A DNA stretch of 62,860 bases from JADJPL01 sp040382095 (GTDB taxonomy: Bacteria; Bacteroidota; Bacteroidia; Chitinophagales; Saprospiraceae): NCBI GenBank assembly GCA_040382095.1, contig JBEIGB010000010.1, positions 1-62,860 on the forward strand, written 5' to 3'. The position numbers and the translations under genes are program-made. The notes beneath the pieces are model-generated. The model made no database searches, was not told the origin of the DNA, and worked only from the letters and a program-made list of their open reading frames with translations. Of this stretch, positions 47,457 to 56,677 are shown piece by piece (position 1 is the first letter of the stretch; each line of letters begins with the position of its first letter).

Positions 47457-50315
47457 ATGCCCCCAAACGATCCAAATACCTATTCGGAACCAGCCTTCAT
47501 CGAAGTGATCGGTGCACGCGAACACAACCTGAAGAATGTGGATATCCGGATACCACGCAACAGTCTGGTGGTGATCACGGGCATCAGCGGCAGTGGAAAA
47601 TCGTCCCTGGCCTTCGACACCATCTATGCAGAGGGGCAACGGAGGTATATGGAAACCTTCTCCTCCTATGCCCGTCAATTCATCGGGGAAATGGAGCGCC
47701 CGGATGTAGAACGCATTGATGGCCTCAGCCCAGTCATCTCTATCGAACAAAAAACGACTGGCCGAAGCCCCCGATCAACGGTCGGTACTGTAACAGAAAT
47801 ATATGACTTCCTCCGGCTCCTCTATGCACGCATCGGCGTTGCTTATTCCTATGCCTCCGGTCAACAAATGTCCCGATATAGCGAAGAACAGATGCGGGAA
47901 CGCATCTTTGAACTTTATGAGGGCAAAAAAATTACCCTCCTCGCACCGCTCGTCCGCGGAAGAAAAGGCCACTACCGCGAATTGTTTGAGCAGGCCCTGA
48001 AACAGGGCTTTACCAAAGTGCGTATTGACGGGGAAATCAAGGACATTCTTCCGGGTATGCAGGTGGACCGGTACAAGGTACACGATATCGAAATCGTCGT
48101 AGATCGGTTTTCCCCAAACAAAAACCACCAGGAAAGGCTGAACAACTCGCTGGCCAGTGCACTCAAAATCGGCAAAGGGCTCATTTTTGTCCTCGATAAC
48201 GAATCAGAGACCGTTACCGGCCTTAGCAAACACCTCATAGACCCGGAATCCGGGATATCCTATGAAGAGCCTTCCCCCAATACTTTCTCTTTCAACTCCC
48301 CTTATGGAGCCTGCCCCACCTGTAATGGACTCGGCATAATCACCCAGGCCGATTTAGGCAAAATCATCCCCGATGATTCGAAATCCATCAACGATAGTGG
48401 TATCGTCCCCTTGGGAGAAGTACGCGACAATCTCTCCTTCAAACAACTGCGGGCATTAAGCAAAAAATTCCAGTTTTCTTTTTCAACACCAATCCGGGAT
48501 ATCCCCAAAGCAGCAATGGATATCATCCTGCACGGTGGGGGACCTGTACTCGAAATCCAGTCCAACAGCAGTGATAATTCCTATAACCTCGCATACGAAG
48601 GCCTCATCAAAATGTTGGAACGCTGGTTCAACGATACTTCTTCCGAAAAAATACGCCGATGGGCAGAGGAATTTATGTCCATCGGAGACTGCCCCGATTG
48701 CAAAGGGCTGCGCCTGAAAAAAGAATCGCTTCATTTCAAGGTGCACGATAAAAATATCGGCGAGCTATCGGAAATGGATATCGCTGAACTCGCTAACTGG
48801 ATACAACTGGCCGAAAACTACCTTCCGCAGCGCAGCCTGTCTATCGCACGCGAAATCCTTAAAGAAATTCGCCTTCGACTGAGCTTTCTGCTCAATGTCG
48901 GTCTCGACTATCTTACGCTTTCCCGACCGGCAAGGACCCTCTCGGGCGGTGAATCCCAAAGGATCCGCCTCGCAACACAAATTGGCTCCCAGCTCACCGG
49001 TATTACCTACATTCTGGATGAGCCCAGTATCGGCCTACATCAACGCGATAACCAACGCCTGATTTCCGCTCTGCGGCAGCTCACCGACATCGGCAACACC
49101 GTTCTCGTCGTCGAACACGATAAGGATATCATGCGTGCTTCGGATTACCTCATTGACCTGGGGCCGGGTGCGGGCAAACATGGCGGGATGATCGTCGGTG
49201 AAGGTACACCGGAAAACTTCCTTAAATCAGGCTCCCTTACCGCAAATTATCTGTGCGACGCGGTGGGAATCGAAGTACCCGCCCGCCGACGCGCACACAG
49301 CGAAAAATCCCTGCGACTCTTTGGTGCAAAGGGCAATAACCTGAAAGACCTGAACCTCGAAATCCCTCTGGGGCTGTTCGTCTGCGTCACCGGAGTTTCT
49401 GGCAGCGGCAAATCTTCCCTCATTAATGAAACCCTTTACCCCATCCTGCGCAACCATTTCTACAATAGCTTACAGGAACCCCTGCCTTATTCCCGGATCG
49501 AAGGGCTGGAGTTCCTGGATAAAGTAATCGAAATTGACCAGGCACCCATCGGGCGAACACCCAGATCCAACCCCGCTACCTATACAGGGGTGTTCACCGA
49601 AATCAGAAAAATCTATACCGAATTGCCCGAAGCAAAAATCCGGGGCTATAAACCAGGCCGTTTCTCTTTTAATGTAAAAGGCGGCCGCTGCGAAGAATGC
49701 GAAGGGGGCGGAATGCGCGTCCTCGAAATGAACATCCTCCCCGATGTATTTGTGGGTTGCGAAAAATGCCTGGGCCGCCGCTATAACCGCGAAACCCTCG
49801 AAGTCCTGTATAAAGGAAAATCCATCTCCGATATCCTCGAAATGCCCGTCTCCGAGGCTGCTGCTTTCTTCGAAAATATACCAAAAATCTACCGCAAACT
49901 CAAAACCCTGGAAGAAGTAGGCCTCGGCTATATTACCCTCGGACAACAGGCAACCACCCTCTCCGGCGGCGAAGCCCAGCGGGTAAAGCTTGCCGAAGAA
50001 CTCTCCAAAAAAGATACCGGTAAAACCCTCTATATCCTCGATGAACCAACTACCGGCCTCCATTTCGAAGATATCCGGCACCTCATCGCCGTCCTCAACC
50101 GCCTCGTTGCCCACGGAAATACCGTACTCGTCATCGAACACAATATGGACGTGATCAAAGTAGCCGACCATATTATTGATATCGGTCCGGAAGGCGGCCG
50201 AAAAGGTGGCCATATCCTATGTGCCGGCACCCCGGAATTTATCGCCCAATGCCCCGAAAGCTATACAGGAAAATTTCTGACCATAGAACTAACAGGAAAA
50301 AACCACTCTGATTAA
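47457..50315 (+). CDS. uvrA: Excinuclease ABC subunit A
   Basis: 952 residues. UvrA is the damage-sensing ATPase of nucleotide excision repair. It has two ABC modules: first Walker A GISGSGKSS followed by FDTIYAEGQRRYMETFSSYARQF, signature LSGGESQRIRLA; second Walker A GVSGSGKSSL, signature LSGGEAQRVKLAEEL, each with an ILDEP Walker B. Zinc-binding CPTCNG, CPDCKG and CEECEGGG...CEKC blocks are intact. It is complete and unremarkable, downstream of PNP. Confidence 0.98.
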   Translation: MPPNDPNTYSEPAFIEVIGAREHNLKNVDIRIPRNSLVVITGISGSGKSSLAFDTIYAEGQRRYMETFSSYARQFIGEMERPDVERIDGLSPVISIEQKTTGRSPRSTVGTVTEIYDFLRLLYARIGVAYSYASGQQMSRYSEEQMRERIFELYEGKKITLLAPLVRGRKGHYRELFEQALKQGFTKVRIDGEIKDILPGMQVDRYKVHDIEIVVDRFSPNKNHQERLNNSLASALKIGKGLIFVLDNESETVTGLSKHLIDPESGISYEEPSPNTFSFNSPYGACPTCNGLGIITQADLGKIIPDDSKSINDSGIVPLGEVRDNLSFKQLRALSKKFQFSFSTPIRDIPKAAMDIILHGGGPVLEIQSNSSDNSYNLAYEGLIKMLERWFNDTSSEKIRRWAEEFMSIGDCPDCKGLRLKKESLHFKVHDKNIGELSEMDIAELANWIQLAENYLPQRSLSIAREILKEIRLRLSFLLNVGLDYLTLSRPARTLSGGESQRIRLATQIGSQLTGITYILDEPSIGLHQRDNQRLISALRQLTDIGNTVLVVEHDKDIMRASDYLIDLGPGAGKHGGMIVGEGTPENFLKSGSLTANYLCDAVGIEVPARRRAHSEKSLRLFGAKGNNLKDLNLEIPLGLFVCVTGVSGSGKSSLINETLYPILRNHFYNSLQEPLPYSRIEGLEFLDKVIEIDQAPIGRTPRSNPATYTGVFTEIRKIYTELPEAKIRGYKPGRFSFNVKGGRCEECEGGGMRVLEMNILPDVFVGCEKCLGRRYNRETLEVLYKGKSISDILEMPVSEAAAFFENIPKIYRKLKTLEEVGLGYITLGQQATTLSGGEAQRVKLAEELSKKDTGKTLYILDEPTTGLHFEDIRHLIAVLNRLVAHGNTVLVIEHNMDVIKVADHIIDIGPEGGRKGGHILCAGTPEFIAQCPESYTGKFLTIELTGKNHSD

Positions 50316-50381
50316 TTTATTCTTCCCTATTTTAGCACGGCTAATTGATGGTGTAATCCGCTATTTCAGTGCAAGCCTCAA

Positions 50382-50389
50382 TAATTTTG
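50382..50389 (+). promoter_or_regulatory. Candidate -7 box for the GH3-like gene
   Basis: TAATTTTG matches TAnnTTTG in the 183-bp gap after uvrA, 109 bp before the start. No -33 box at the right spacing. Confidence 0.35.
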
Positions 50390-50498
50390 ATTATCTTTAT
50401 CTTGATGGTATGCCTTCAGTGGCCATCAAAAGCCTAATGCTAAGGAATGGTTTTCATCGCCGCACCCGCTACGGGCCAATGTTTAAAGGGCATCTTTT

Positions 50499-52028
50499 AT
50501 GACCAGGGAAGGGATTAATTATTTTATGCGGGCTTACTTGAAGTTGCGGTACCGGCAATTGTGGAAAAGTACTTTGCAACCCTCCGCCGTACAGCAAAAC
50601 CAGTGGTACCAATTACTGCAAAAAGCCCGTCTGACTGCATGGGGAAAAAAATGGGGCATAGACCAAATCCATACGACCGAAGATTATAAAAAAGCTATCC
50701 CCCTGTCAGAATATGAAGACCTCAAACCGTTCATCGAGCGTATGATGTATGGCGAACCCGACGTACTCTGGCCAGGAAAAGTAAACCGCTTTTCAAAATC
50801 TTCCGGTACTACCGGCTCAAAAAGCAAATTTATCCCGGTAACCGCCCCAAACCTGCGCCAAACGCATATTCGCGGTGCATGGGATGCAATGGCCTTAATC
50901 TACCACGCACACCCCGATGCCCGAAACTTCGCCGACAAATCCATGCTCATGGGGGGAAGCCTCAGCCGCTTCGAGCATTATCCCAAAACCCTCATTGGCG
51001 ACGTATCCGCAATTATGATCAGTAATATGCCCCGGATTGGCCGACCGTTTTTTATCCCTGATCTGGAAACCGCCCTCATAGCCGACTGGGAACTAAAACT
51101 CGAATTACTCGCCAGGGCAGGGGCAAAGGAAAAAAAAGTGGTCATGATCGGTGGCGTACCCACCTGGACAGTCGTCCTGTTTCGCAGAATCCTCGAAATT
51201 ACCGGTAAATCCTCAATGCGCGAAGTCTGGCCGCACTTCCAGGTCTATTCCCATGGAGGGGTCAGCTTTACCCCCTACCGCGCTCAATTCGACTTGTTCT
51301 TCCCCGGTCCGGGAATAAGCTACCAGGAAGTCTATAATGCCTCTGAAGGTTTCTTCGCCGTTCAGGACGACTTCCAAAAGGAGGGTATGCTCCTCCTCCT
51401 CAACCATGGAATCTACTACGAATTTATCCCCATGGAAGAGTGGGGAAAACCCCAGCCCCATACCCTATCAATACAGGAAGTAGAAACCGGAAAACAATAT
51501 GCGATCGTAATCAGCACCAATTCCGGGCTTTGGCGCTATCTGCCAGGCGATACCATCTCTTTTGTTTCCCTTTCCCCTTTCCGCATAAAGGTTACAGGGC
51601 GGACAAAGCAATATATCAACACTTTTGGGGAAGAGGTCATCGTAGATAATACCGACCAGGCACTTGCGGTAACCTGTGCCCGGCATTGTGCTATCGTACG
51701 GGACTATACCGTCGCGCCTGTTTTTCTTTCCGGAAATACCAGGGGCGGGCACGAATGGCTCATAGAATTTGAAAAACCGCCCGAAGACCTCAACGTATTT
51801 GCTGAACAACTAGACCAAAACCTCCAGCACATCAACTCGGATTACGAAGCTAAGCGCTATCGCAATATAGCACTCGCCCCCCTGAAAATAAGGGCGCTCC
51901 CCCCAGGCGCCTTTCTCCAATGGATGAAAGCACGCGGAAAACTCGGCGGGCAACATAAAGTGCCGCGGCTTTCCAACTCCCGCACAACAGTAGAAGATAT
52001 CCTCTCCTATTTTGTGCCAATCCGATAG
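50499..52028 (+). CDS. GH3 auxin-responsive promoter family protein (acyl-adenylating type)
   Basis: 509 residues. GH3 proteins belong to the adenylate-forming (ANL) superfamily. In plants they join amino acids to jasmonate, auxin or other carboxylic acids; bacterial members are poorly understood. Visible blocks are the ATP-binding SKSSGTTGSKSKFIPVT (P-loop-like), FQVYSHGGVSFTPY, EVYNASEGFFAVQD, and the hinge and C-terminal FRIKVTGRTKQYINTFGEEV. ATG codons 1 and 10 (50526) are both possible starts. No signal peptide. Convergent with batD; neighbours give no substrate clue. Confidence 0.9.
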   Translation: MTREGINYFMRAYLKLRYRQLWKSTLQPSAVQQNQWYQLLQKARLTAWGKKWGIDQIHTTEDYKKAIPLSEYEDLKPFIERMMYGEPDVLWPGKVNRFSKSSGTTGSKSKFIPVTAPNLRQTHIRGAWDAMALIYHAHPDARNFADKSMLMGGSLSRFEHYPKTLIGDVSAIMISNMPRIGRPFFIPDLETALIADWELKLELLARAGAKEKKVVMIGGVPTWTVVLFRRILEITGKSSMREVWPHFQVYSHGGVSFTPYRAQFDLFFPGPGISYQEVYNASEGFFAVQDDFQKEGMLLLLNHGIYYEFIPMEEWGKPQPHTLSIQEVETGKQYAIVISTNSGLWRYLPGDTISFVSLSPFRIKVTGRTKQYINTFGEEVIVDNTDQALAVTCARHCAIVRDYTVAPVFLSGNTRGGHEWLIEFEKPPEDLNVFAEQLDQNLQHINSDYEAKRYRNIALAPLKIRALPPGAFLQWMKARGKLGGQHKVPRLSNSRTTVEDILSYFVPIR

Positions 52029-52138
52029 CACCGGACCTGTAACACCCCTCCAAGCCCCTTTAAACCGCTGCAGGAACAGCATATCTCTTCCTCTCATACC
52101 CCCCTGCTGCCGCTATAGGGAAAATATCCACTACATAC

Positions 52139-53908
52139 CTATGCAATCCCGGCCTTCTTTTTTTCCTGAAAAAAATGCTCCAGTGCTTCCAATGCCCCTA
52201 TCGCATTGCGGTAAGTCTCTTCCATAGCAGCAGAATTGTCCATACCCGCATAAAGGGCGAGCTCACAATTCTTCAGGATCTGACGGAAAGTATCCACCAG
52301 GGGCTGTCCCAGTCCCTGGCGTTCTAATTGTTCAAGTAACCGTGCCTGGGACTGCTCCGACAACGGGACCTGGAGCCGTTGGGAAAGGTATTGCAAAAAG
52401 GCATTTGAAACGGCCTCATAAAAATACCTGCTCTCCCCTTTGTGTAAGTGCCGGGCCGCTGTCTCCAGCCACTTTTCAGCAACCTTTCCGATATCTCCCG
52501 ACCGATGGCGTACACCTGACCCAAAACGCCGCCGGTAGTGCTTAGCCCCCACAACCACGCCAAACGCAAGGAAAGGCAAAAATAATGCCGCCCAAAATAC
52601 TGGTTGTTGTACCCATCGCTTTTTCCCCATGGAAAGATCCTGCACCTCCATAAGCCCCGTACTGCTTTCAGGGACGTCTCTGCTTCCCTCAAGTTGCTTA
52701 GCAGGTAGCCTTCCCTGCCGAACCTCGACCTCAAAAACCTGAGGTGCCAACGTGGAATATGTACCCTTTTGCGGGGAAAAATAACTGAATACCGGGGCCA
52801 ACCTAAATTTGCCTGTCGCCCTGGGGGCAAGCAAGTATTCAAATACTTTTCTGCCAACCCGCTTCCCACCAGACTCCCCGTAGTTTTCTTCCTTTACCCT
52901 GGGCTCATAAATATCGAATGAGTCCACACCCTGCAAACCAGGGGCTTCTACGCGCTTCAAATCACCATCCCCCGTAACAGCGAGCATCAACCTGAACGCA
53001 TCATCAGTAGTAGCAATATTGCGGTCGAGTGAAGCCTCAAAGGAAAAATCACCTACTGCCCCACTAAAAGAGACTGGAGGCCCGGAGGGGAGCGGCCTCA
53101 CCTTCAACATCACAGGTGCTGTGCTTACCCCAACCCTTTTTATATCGGCACCAAAGAAGAAGCTCTCCGCTCCGGCATCCGTTACAATACCCAGTTGCAG
53201 AGAGGCCGGCTGAATAGTCAGCATCCCGGCCTTCTGCGGATATAAAGACAGGCTTTTTAATACCTGGCTATAATATTCGCGGCCATTTATAATTTCCCGC
53301 TTCACTTGTGGGTTTATGCCGGAAAGGTCTTCCGCATAAAAATTCAGGTAAGGAGATTCCTCCACAATATTGAAATGCTGGACCTCGACTGTTGTAAAGA
53401 GCGTATAGTCCAGCCGTACCTGCTGGCCGACGTACGCCTCCCCAACGTTCAGCGATGCCCGGACGAAGTAGTCGGGTGCATCGCCTGATTCCCCGGAGTT
53501 TTGCTCAAGGACTGTGATCGCAATGGGCTGGGAACGGAAGTTGCGCCCGATCCGGTCTATAACTCCTTTGATTGAAGCACTCCCTATATACAGCTTGCCC
53601 GTACGGCGCGGCTGCAATACGTAGGAATAAGACGCTTCCATACGAACCTGCCCGTTGATAATTGTCGTACTCATCCCTCTCGAAGGCCCGGAAATGATAC
53701 GGAAATCTTTGAAATCAGGTGGACGGAACTCGCTCCCTTCCGCATTGCGGAGGGTGAAGGTGACCTGGAAATAATTGTCTTTAAAGACTTCCTGCGCATC
53801 GGCAAATGCTTCGAAAGAGGGCGCTCCCGACTGGGACCGGGCAACAATCGGAAAAAAGAGTAAGGATGCAAAAAAGAGAATAGCCGGATGAATAAGCCGT
53901 TCCACCAT
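52139..53908 (-). CDS. batD: BatD, aerotolerance-cluster membrane protein
   Basis: 589 residues. A signal peptide of about 26 residues precedes several immunoglobulin-like BatD segments (DNYFQVTFTLRNAEGSEF, IISGPSRGMSTT, SYSYVLQPRRTGKLYIGSASIKG). A membrane helix lies at about 436-455, followed by a cytosolic helical tail. Bat proteins (Bacteroides aerotolerance) with MoxR form an envelope complex linked to stress tolerance; the biochemical role is unresolved. Last gene of the bat cluster. Its ATG follows directly on the stop of the short BatD-like gene. Confidence 0.92.
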   Translation of the reverse strand: MVERLIHPAILFFASLLFFPIVARSQSGAPSFEAFADAQEVFKDNYFQVTFTLRNAEGSEFRPPDFKDFRIISGPSRGMSTTIINGQVRMEASYSYVLQPRRTGKLYIGSASIKGVIDRIGRNFRSQPIAITVLEQNSGESGDAPDYFVRASLNVGEAYVGQQVRLDYTLFTTVEVQHFNIVEESPYLNFYAEDLSGINPQVKREIINGREYYSQVLKSLSLYPQKAGMLTIQPASLQLGIVTDAGAESFFFGADIKRVGVSTAPVMLKVRPLPSGPPVSFSGAVGDFSFEASLDRNIATTDDAFRLMLAVTGDGDLKRVEAPGLQGVDSFDIYEPRVKEENYGESGGKRVGRKVFEYLLAPRATGKFRLAPVFSYFSPQKGTYSTLAPQVFEVEVRQGRLPAKQLEGSRDVPESSTGLMEVQDLSMGKKRWVQQPVFWAALFLPFLAFGVVVGAKHYRRRFGSGVRHRSGDIGKVAEKWLETAARHLHKGESRYFYEAVSNAFLQYLSQRLQVPLSEQSQARLLEQLERQGLGQPLVDTFRQILKNCELALYAGMDNSAAMEETYRNAIGALEALEHFFQEKKKAGIA

Positions 53909-54442
53909 TTAAATTTTAACTGTTTTACGCTTTTTTTCCGGGATTTCTTTTGGCAGGGGAGGAAAAGATGGCCCATTGCGCCCAAAAAAATCGCCGAAAT
54001 CCATCCGAAAAGGATTGGGGGCCTTCTCCACTTCCGGTTGGGGCACTCCCCCTGGATTAGGACCTACATAAATCTCCATGGGCTCGGATTCAATATGCTT
54101 TCCATCCGCTTCCACAGAAGCTGGTGGGATCGTAAAAAAGCCTTCCCGCGCAGGGCGCACGATAAAGCTGTAACGCACCTTCTGTGTACTTTCGCCATTG
54201 ACCATCGAAAAAGAAGAGGAGGTATTGGGTCCCGAGAGCAGCTCCAGATCCGGGTCTAAAGTCGGCATGGAAAAGTTCCGTGCATTAGCATTTTCCAAAA
54301 GAAAAGAAACTTCAAAATAATGTCCCAGTAGCACGGAATCACTGCTTGCTTCCGCAACAAAACGGACCGGCTTCTGTGCAATGGCAATGCCGGACAGCAT
54401 TGCAAAAAGCATCGGCAAGAGGAGGTTTTTTTTCATAGACAA
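53909..54442 (-). CDS. Short BatD-like exported protein
   Basis: 177 residues. The signal peptide (MSMKKNLLLPMLFAMLSGIAIAQ) is followed by a single BatD N-terminal-like domain: SVLLGHYFEVSFLLENANARNF, LLSGPNTSSSFSMVNGE, YSFIVRPAREGFFTIPPASVEADG. It aligns by eye with residues 35-133 of the BatD next door. It then ends in a Pro/Lys-rich tail without a membrane helix, so it would be free in the periplasm. Its stop abuts the batD ATG (TAA ATG). It looks like an ancient tandem duplication or a dedicated BatD partner rather than a broken gene, since signal, domain and stop are orderly. Confidence 0.85.
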   Translation of the reverse strand: MSMKKNLLLPMLFAMLSGIAIAQKPVRFVAEASSDSVLLGHYFEVSFLLENANARNFSMPTLDPDLELLSGPNTSSSFSMVNGESTQKVRYSFIVRPAREGFFTIPPASVEADGKHIESEPMEIYVGPNPGGVPQPEVEKAPNPFRMDFGDFFGRNGPSFPPLPKEIPEKKRKTVKI

Positions 54443-54457
54443 GTCATTATATTAATG

Positions 54458-55180
54458 CTACCAATCTTTTTTGCTTTTTATCGCCTGCCCAGGGTCTTTA
54501 CGCATTTTTGACTGTACTTTTTTTTCTTCCTGCCCTGCGATACGCAGCAGGGCTTCGGCTTCTTCACGGCTGAGTTTTTGGCCTCCTTCCCCAGGCTGCC
54601 CTGGGGAAGGGGTTTTGGAGGATTGCGGCTCATTCCCGGGTTGCTGCCCGGGTTGTTGGTTGGGCGGGGGAGGTTTTTGCTGGCTGGAGGATTCGTTCCC
54701 TGGGGATTGTTGGGGAGGGGGGGGAGGTGGCGTTTGCTGGCGAAGTTTTTTCTGCGCCAGGGTCAGGTTATATTTTGCAGAAACATCCGAAGGGTCGTTG
54801 CGCAGGGCATTTTTATATGCCTCAATACTTTTTTCCAGGTTTCCTGCCTCGAAATGTGCATTACCCAGGTTATAGTAAGCTTCTGCCCTTTTTGCAGAAG
54901 AAGACGCTTGTCTTGCTGCTTGTTCGAACTGCCCGACTGCCTCTGGAAAGCGGCCCTGGTAGTAAACGGAATTGCCCAGGTTGAAGTGCCCATTGGCACT
55001 ATTGGACCTGGCAAGGGATTTGCGGTAATATTCCTCTGCCTCTGGATATCCGCCTTTTTGATAGTACCGATCTCCGTCCCGCAGTAATTTGTGGGCATCC
55101 TGTCCATTCAGGGATACCGTTATCCCCGCGGTTGCCAAGAGTATTGCGATGAGATAGTGCATTCCGGTAGCGTTAAACAT
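54458..55180 (-). CDS. batC: BatC-like tetratricopeptide repeat protein
   Basis: About 240 residues. Start ambiguous: ATG at 55180 or 55162, with a TTG at 55210. An N-terminal hydrophobic signal (HYLIAILLATAGITVSLNGQ) precedes three TPR units (YQKGGYPEAEEYYRKSLARS, HFNLGNSVYYQGRFPEAVGQFEQAA, YNLGNAHFEAGNLEKSIEAYKNAL). A Pro/Gln-rich linker and a charged C-terminus ending KSKKDW follow, as in BatC proteins. TPRs suggest a scaffold in the Bat complex. It lies 45 bp after the feoB permease gene and may be read from the iron cassette. Confidence 0.85.
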   Translation of the reverse strand: MFNATGMHYLIAILLATAGITVSLNGQDAHKLLRDGDRYYQKGGYPEAEEYYRKSLARSNSANGHFNLGNSVYYQGRFPEAVGQFEQAARQASSSAKRAEAYYNLGNAHFEAGNLEKSIEAYKNALRNDPSDVSAKYNLTLAQKKLRQQTPPPPPPQQSPGNESSSQQKPPPPNQQPGQQPGNEPQSSKTPSPGQPGEGGQKLSREEAEALLRIAGQEEKKVQSKMRKDPGQAIKSKKDW

Positions 55181-55225
55181 TATGCTGGTACAGCGAATAA
55201 AGAACCTCAAAAGTACCCTGTCGGT

Positions 55226-56677
55226 TCAGATCAAAGTATGAAACAAATTCCAGATTTGCGTGACAAAAAAGCATACGGTCAATCCTAAACCAATGGGCAG
55301 AAAGGTAGCGATAATCGTCCATTTTAAGCTGCCCGTTTCCTTGTAAATGGTATAAATCGTCGTAGAACACGGATTGTGCAGTAGGCTGAACAGCATCAGG
55401 TTGATTCCGGTGAGTAAGGTCCATCCGCCTGCCCGGAGTACCTGCTCGGTATCCTCAATGGCGTCGAGCTCGAATAAAATGCCCTGGCCTTCGCCGACGC
55501 CCCCCAAACCAGAATGTAACACTGTTAGCATAAGGACGGTCGGGATGACGATTTCGTTGGCAGGGATGGCGATGATGTATGCCAGGAGAATTACCCCGTT
55601 CAGTCCAAAAATCAAGGCGAAAGGTGTGGAATAGTGGATAAAATGCCCGGCAAGGCTGGTGCCGTCAATAGATACGTTGCCCACCAGCCAGATGACCATG
55701 CCGGCGGGGATCGCAAAAACTACCGCCCGCCAAAGGACAAAGACCGTGCGGTCCATAAGCGAAGTATAAAGGGTCTGCCAGATTTGTGGTGGCCGGTAAG
55801 GGGGCAATTCCAGGCTGAATGCCGATGCCTCCCCTTTGAGCAGGGTCTTGCTCAGCGCCCAGGAAACCAATAGGCTGAAACCAATACCCAGTACTGCAAT
55901 TCCTACTACTGCCGCCGAAGAAACAATACCCGCCAGATATGCCGGTACAGCCCCTCCAATGAAAATTGTGGCAATCAGGATTTGTGTAGGCCATCTGCCG
56001 TTGCAGAGGGAAAAGTTATTTGTAATAATCGCGATCAGCCGTTCCCGTGGGCTATCAATCACACGGGTAGCGATGACACCGGCAGCATTACAACCGAAGC
56101 CCATACTCATTGTGAGTGCCTGCTTCCCGTGGGCTCCCGCTTTTCTGAACAGGCTGTCCATATTAAATGCAACCCGCGGCAAGTATCCCAGGTCTTCGAG
56201 TAAGGTGAAAAGCGGGAAAAAAATCGCCATTGGCGGTAACATTACCGAAACTACCCACGCCATGGCCAGGTATGCCCCGTCAATCAGTAATCCGCTTAGA
56301 AAGGCGGGCGTGCCGATGCTACCAGCAAGCTGCCGCAGCCAGGGATGGGCTGTATCTACTAAAAGCGATGCCAGCATCCCGGAGGGTACATTGGCCCCGG
56401 CAATCGTTAGCCAGAATACCAGGGCCAGGAGCAGGAGCATAATTGGAAAGCCCCAGGTCCGGCTCGTCACCAATTCATCAATCCGGCGCTCCAGATGATA
56501 AGAGCTACGATCTCCTTCCTGGCGTACAGCTTTCCGGGCAATCCGCGAAGCATCTTCATAAACAGACGCGATGATGGTGTCGTGAAAATCCACACCCAGG
56601 CCCCAGCGGAGTTTATTGGCCAGGGAAAGTAACTCCTGGCCAGTCTGCTCATTGTTTTTTTCCATAGCAAAAAGCAT
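55226..56677 (-). CDS. feoB: FeoB permease (membrane) half, separate gene
   Basis: 483 residues. It begins with the linker and helical region that in ordinary FeoB joins the G domain to the membrane part (DFHDTIIASVYEDASRIARKAV). It then has about 8-9 helices with FeoB blocks: LLEDLGYLPRVAFNMDSLFRKAGAHGKQ, GFGCNAAGVIATRVIDSPRERLIAIITNNF (the GCNAAGV gate variant) and CNGRWPTQI. It imports ferrous iron across the inner membrane. The start codon overlaps the stop of the G-domain gene (TAATG at 56675-56679), so the two are translationally coupled. In most bacteria the two are one polypeptide. Confidence 0.9.
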   Translation of the reverse strand: MLFAMEKNNEQTGQELLSLANKLRWGLGVDFHDTIIASVYEDASRIARKAVRQEGDRSSYHLERRIDELVTSRTWGFPIMLLLLALVFWLTIAGANVPSGMLASLLVDTAHPWLRQLAGSIGTPAFLSGLLIDGAYLAMAWVVSVMLPPMAIFFPLFTLLEDLGYLPRVAFNMDSLFRKAGAHGKQALTMSMGFGCNAAGVIATRVIDSPRERLIAIITNNFSLCNGRWPTQILIATIFIGGAVPAYLAGIVSSAAVVGIAVLGIGFSLLVSWALSKTLLKGEASAFSLELPPYRPPQIWQTLYTSLMDRTVFVLWRAVVFAIPAGMVIWLVGNVSIDGTSLAGHFIHYSTPFALIFGLNGVILLAYIIAIPANEIVIPTVLMLTVLHSGLGGVGEGQGILFELDAIEDTEQVLRAGGWTLLTGINLMLFSLLHNPCSTTIYTIYKETGSLKWTIIATFLPIGLGLTVCFFVTQIWNLFHTLI

